Positions 62,286-64,000 of a stretch of 64,000 bases of DNA are shown here, one piece after another. The DNA comes from Pleurodeles waltl. Lineage: Eukaryota; Chordata; Amphibia; Caudata; Salamandridae. Each line of letters opens with the position of its first letter. The first letter of the stretch is position 1. The translations under genes and the position numbers were made by a program. The stretch spans positions 1,347,638,323-1,347,702,322 of the forward strand of contig NC_090444.1 of assembly GCF_031143425.1 (NCBI RefSeq). The letters run 5' to 3'. The notes under the pieces were generated by a model. The model saw only the letters and a program-made list of their open reading frames with translations. It searched no databases and was not told where the DNA came from.

Positions 62286-64000
62286 GCTTCCACCATTTCC
62301 CACTCACTCCTCTCCTGTAGGGGGAAGATTACAGCATTTTCTCCGCAAATGGAAGACTGTTACAACGGACACTTGGGTTCTCAGTATTGTGGGAAAAGGC
62401 TACACCCTTCCCTTTCGGGAGTTCCCGCCCCTCATCCCGCCCCGCCCATCTTATTGTTCAGAAGAACACCTCCTGTTGCTAGAACAGGAGGTTCAAGTCC
62501 TCCTTTCAAAGGGCGCGGTGGAGTTGGTCCCAGAGCAGGAAAGGGGTCGAGGTTGTTACTCAAGGTATTTCCTGATTCCCAAGAAGGATGGTCGGTTGAG
62601 ACCGATCCTGGATCTGAGGATCTTGAATTTGTTCCTCAATCAGGAAAAGTTCAAGATGCTGACCCTAGCACAGGTGCTTTTGGCGTTGAACAAAGAAGAT
62701 TGGATGGTGTCTGTCGACTTGCAGGATGCTTACTTTCACATCCCGATACTCAAGTCGCACAGGAAGTATCTCCGGTTTGTGGTAGGGTCGCAACACTATC
62801 AGTTTGCGGTCCTCCCGTTTGGTCTTACTTCAGCTCCTCGAGTCTTCACGAAGGTGATGTCAGTGGTTGCGGCAGAGCTCAGAAGGAAGGGGATAGCAGT
62901 ATTCCCTTACTTGGACGACTGGTTGATCAAAGCCAAGTCTCCGGAGCTTGTGTCGCATCATCTGCAGTCAACAACCCAGCTGTTGTTCGACCTGGGTTTT
63001 TCGGTGAACGAGCCCAAATCTCACCTGGAGCCCTCTCAGCGCCTCCTGTTCATAGGGGCAGTACTGGATACGACATTGGGTCGAGCCTTTCCTCCGCCTC
63101 AGCGGATCCAAGATATTCAGGAATTGGTTCCAATGTTTCGAAATGGAGCGGTAGTTCCAGTCCTCAAGGTCCTTCGTCTGCTCGGTCTGTTTGCCTCCTG
63201 CATTCTGTTGGTCACGCATGCTCGCTGGCACATGAGGGCTCTTCAGTGGTGCCTCCGAAGGCAGTGGTCTCAACACAAAGGGGATCTAGAAGGTGCTGTC
63301 AAGATCTCCAGAGATGCTGCTGTGGAATTGAGGTGGTGGATTGCGGGCAACAATCTTTCACAAGGAAAGCCGTTCGCGCAGTCGCCACCAGTGGCCACGG
63401 TCATAACGGATGCTTCCACTCTAGGGTGGGAAGCTCATCTGGGGGATCTGGAGATCAAAGGCCTTTGGTCTCCAGAGGAACAGATGTTTCATATCAATCT
63501 GTTAGAGTTACGGGCTGTACGTCTGGCTCTCAAGGCCTTCCTCCCTTCCCTTCGTGGTCAGTCGGTACAGGTCCTAACGGACAATACTACCACGATGTGG
63601 TACATAAACAAACAGGGAGGAGTAGGGTCGTACCTTCTCTGCAGAGAAGCTCTTCGACTATGGTCCTGGGCAGAGGACCATCAGATTTGTTTGGTAGCAA
63701 ATCATCTGGCCGGGGTCTTGAATGTACGTGCGGACAGTCTCAGTCGCCAATTCTCGGCAGACCACGAGTGGCGTCTCCATCCAGATCAAGTCCGTTTAAT
63801 CTTCCAAAGTTGGGGGTTTCTTCGGGTAGATCTGTTTGCCACTCTGGAGAACGCGCATTGTCCGTTATTCTGCAGCCTCCAGTATCCGATGCAGGGAGCG
63901 TTGGGGGACGCGTTTCAAATAACCTGGTGCGGCCAGTTGTTTTACGCGTGTCCTCCCATACCCTTGATTCCTCGAGTATTGAGGAAGATTCGCCAAGACC
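62056..64000 (+). CDS. DIRS reverse transcriptase and RNase H, partial
   Basis: The frame is open from 62056 (after TAG at 62053-62055) to the window end with no stop, overlapping the Gag end by 230 bp. Reverse transcriptase blocks: FLIPKKDGRLRPILDLRILN (62566), WMVSVDLQDAYFHIPI (62701), FAVLPFGLTSAPRVFTKVM (62809) and the catalytic PYLDDWLI (62905). RNase H: VITDASTLGW (63403), HINLLELRAVRLAL (63490), VLTDNTTTMWYIN (63574) and NVRADSLSR (63721). There is no in-frame ATG until 62656, so expression probably needs frameshifting or splicing. The C-terminus is cut by the window edge. Confidence 0.9.

Larger units (their letters stand above)
59932..64000 (+). mobile_element. DIRS retrotransposon, 5' part
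   Basis: A non-coding start (TTCTGATGGATACAACTACC and onward, rich in CGACG) precedes a Gag-like gene and an overlapping reverse transcriptase/RNase H frame that runs off the window. The YLDDW catalytic box and the RNase H order are typical of DIRS elements. These use a tyrosine recombinase instead of an integrase and are abundant in salamanders. The recombinase and right terminal repeats must lie beyond 64000. The exact left end is not certain to a few bases. Confidence 0.88.

Overview
The window is vertebrate DNA from a giant, transposon-swollen genome. A salamander is the best fit. That rests on the element mix (Gmr1-like gypsy LTR elements, a DIRS element, PIF/Harbinger with many MITEs, L1 and L2/CR1 LINEs, Tc1/mariner) and on a single host exon isolated in non-coding DNA. 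No bacterial, CRISPR, rRNA or tRNA feature was seen.

The only host coding sequence recognised is a 106-bp exon at 58748-58853 (+), with good splice signals. It reads as part of a cytosolic-type NADP malic enzyme, closest to ME1. The rest of the window is then most simply intron: at least about 58.7 kb upstream and 5.1 kb downstream of the exon, filled with mobile elements.

Layout. 1-10 kb: AT-rich DNA, two MITEs and a 3010-bp solo LTR with a perfect 5-bp target-site duplication (TSD). 10-11 kb: an inverted Gmr1-type LTR fragment. 13975-24241: a nearly complete Gmr1-like gypsy element with 2.1-kb LTRs, gag with a SCAN-like capsid region, and the unusual order protease, integrase, reverse transcriptase, RNase H. 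It carries four reading-frame lesions, and its 3' LTR contains a 998-bp Harbinger-type non-autonomous element. 24.2-29.1 kb: an old LTR relic, MITEs and an internally deleted inverted Gmr1-like copy. 29.5-32 kb: a LINE relic. 32311-33872: an intact Tc1/mariner transposon inside a MITE. 36213-45602: a 9390-bp PIF/Harbinger element with an intact DDE transposase, two separate spliced Myb/SANT-like genes, a CpG-rich divergent promoter and four minisatellites. 45.8-58.5 kb: a decayed Myb/SANT gene, L1 and L2/CR1 relics and more MITEs. 59.93 kb to the end: the 5' part of a DIRS retrotransposon, with gag and overlapping reverse transcriptase/RNase H; its recombinase lies past the edge.

How the parts relate. 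The full Harbinger element and the 998-bp element in the Gmr1 LTR share termini and 3-bp TSDs, so the first (or a sister) plausibly mobilised the second. Several short MITEs also have 3-bp TSDs and may use the same kind of machinery. Nesting gives relative ages: the Harbinger derivative is younger than the Gmr1 LTR, and the Tc1 element is younger than its host MITE.
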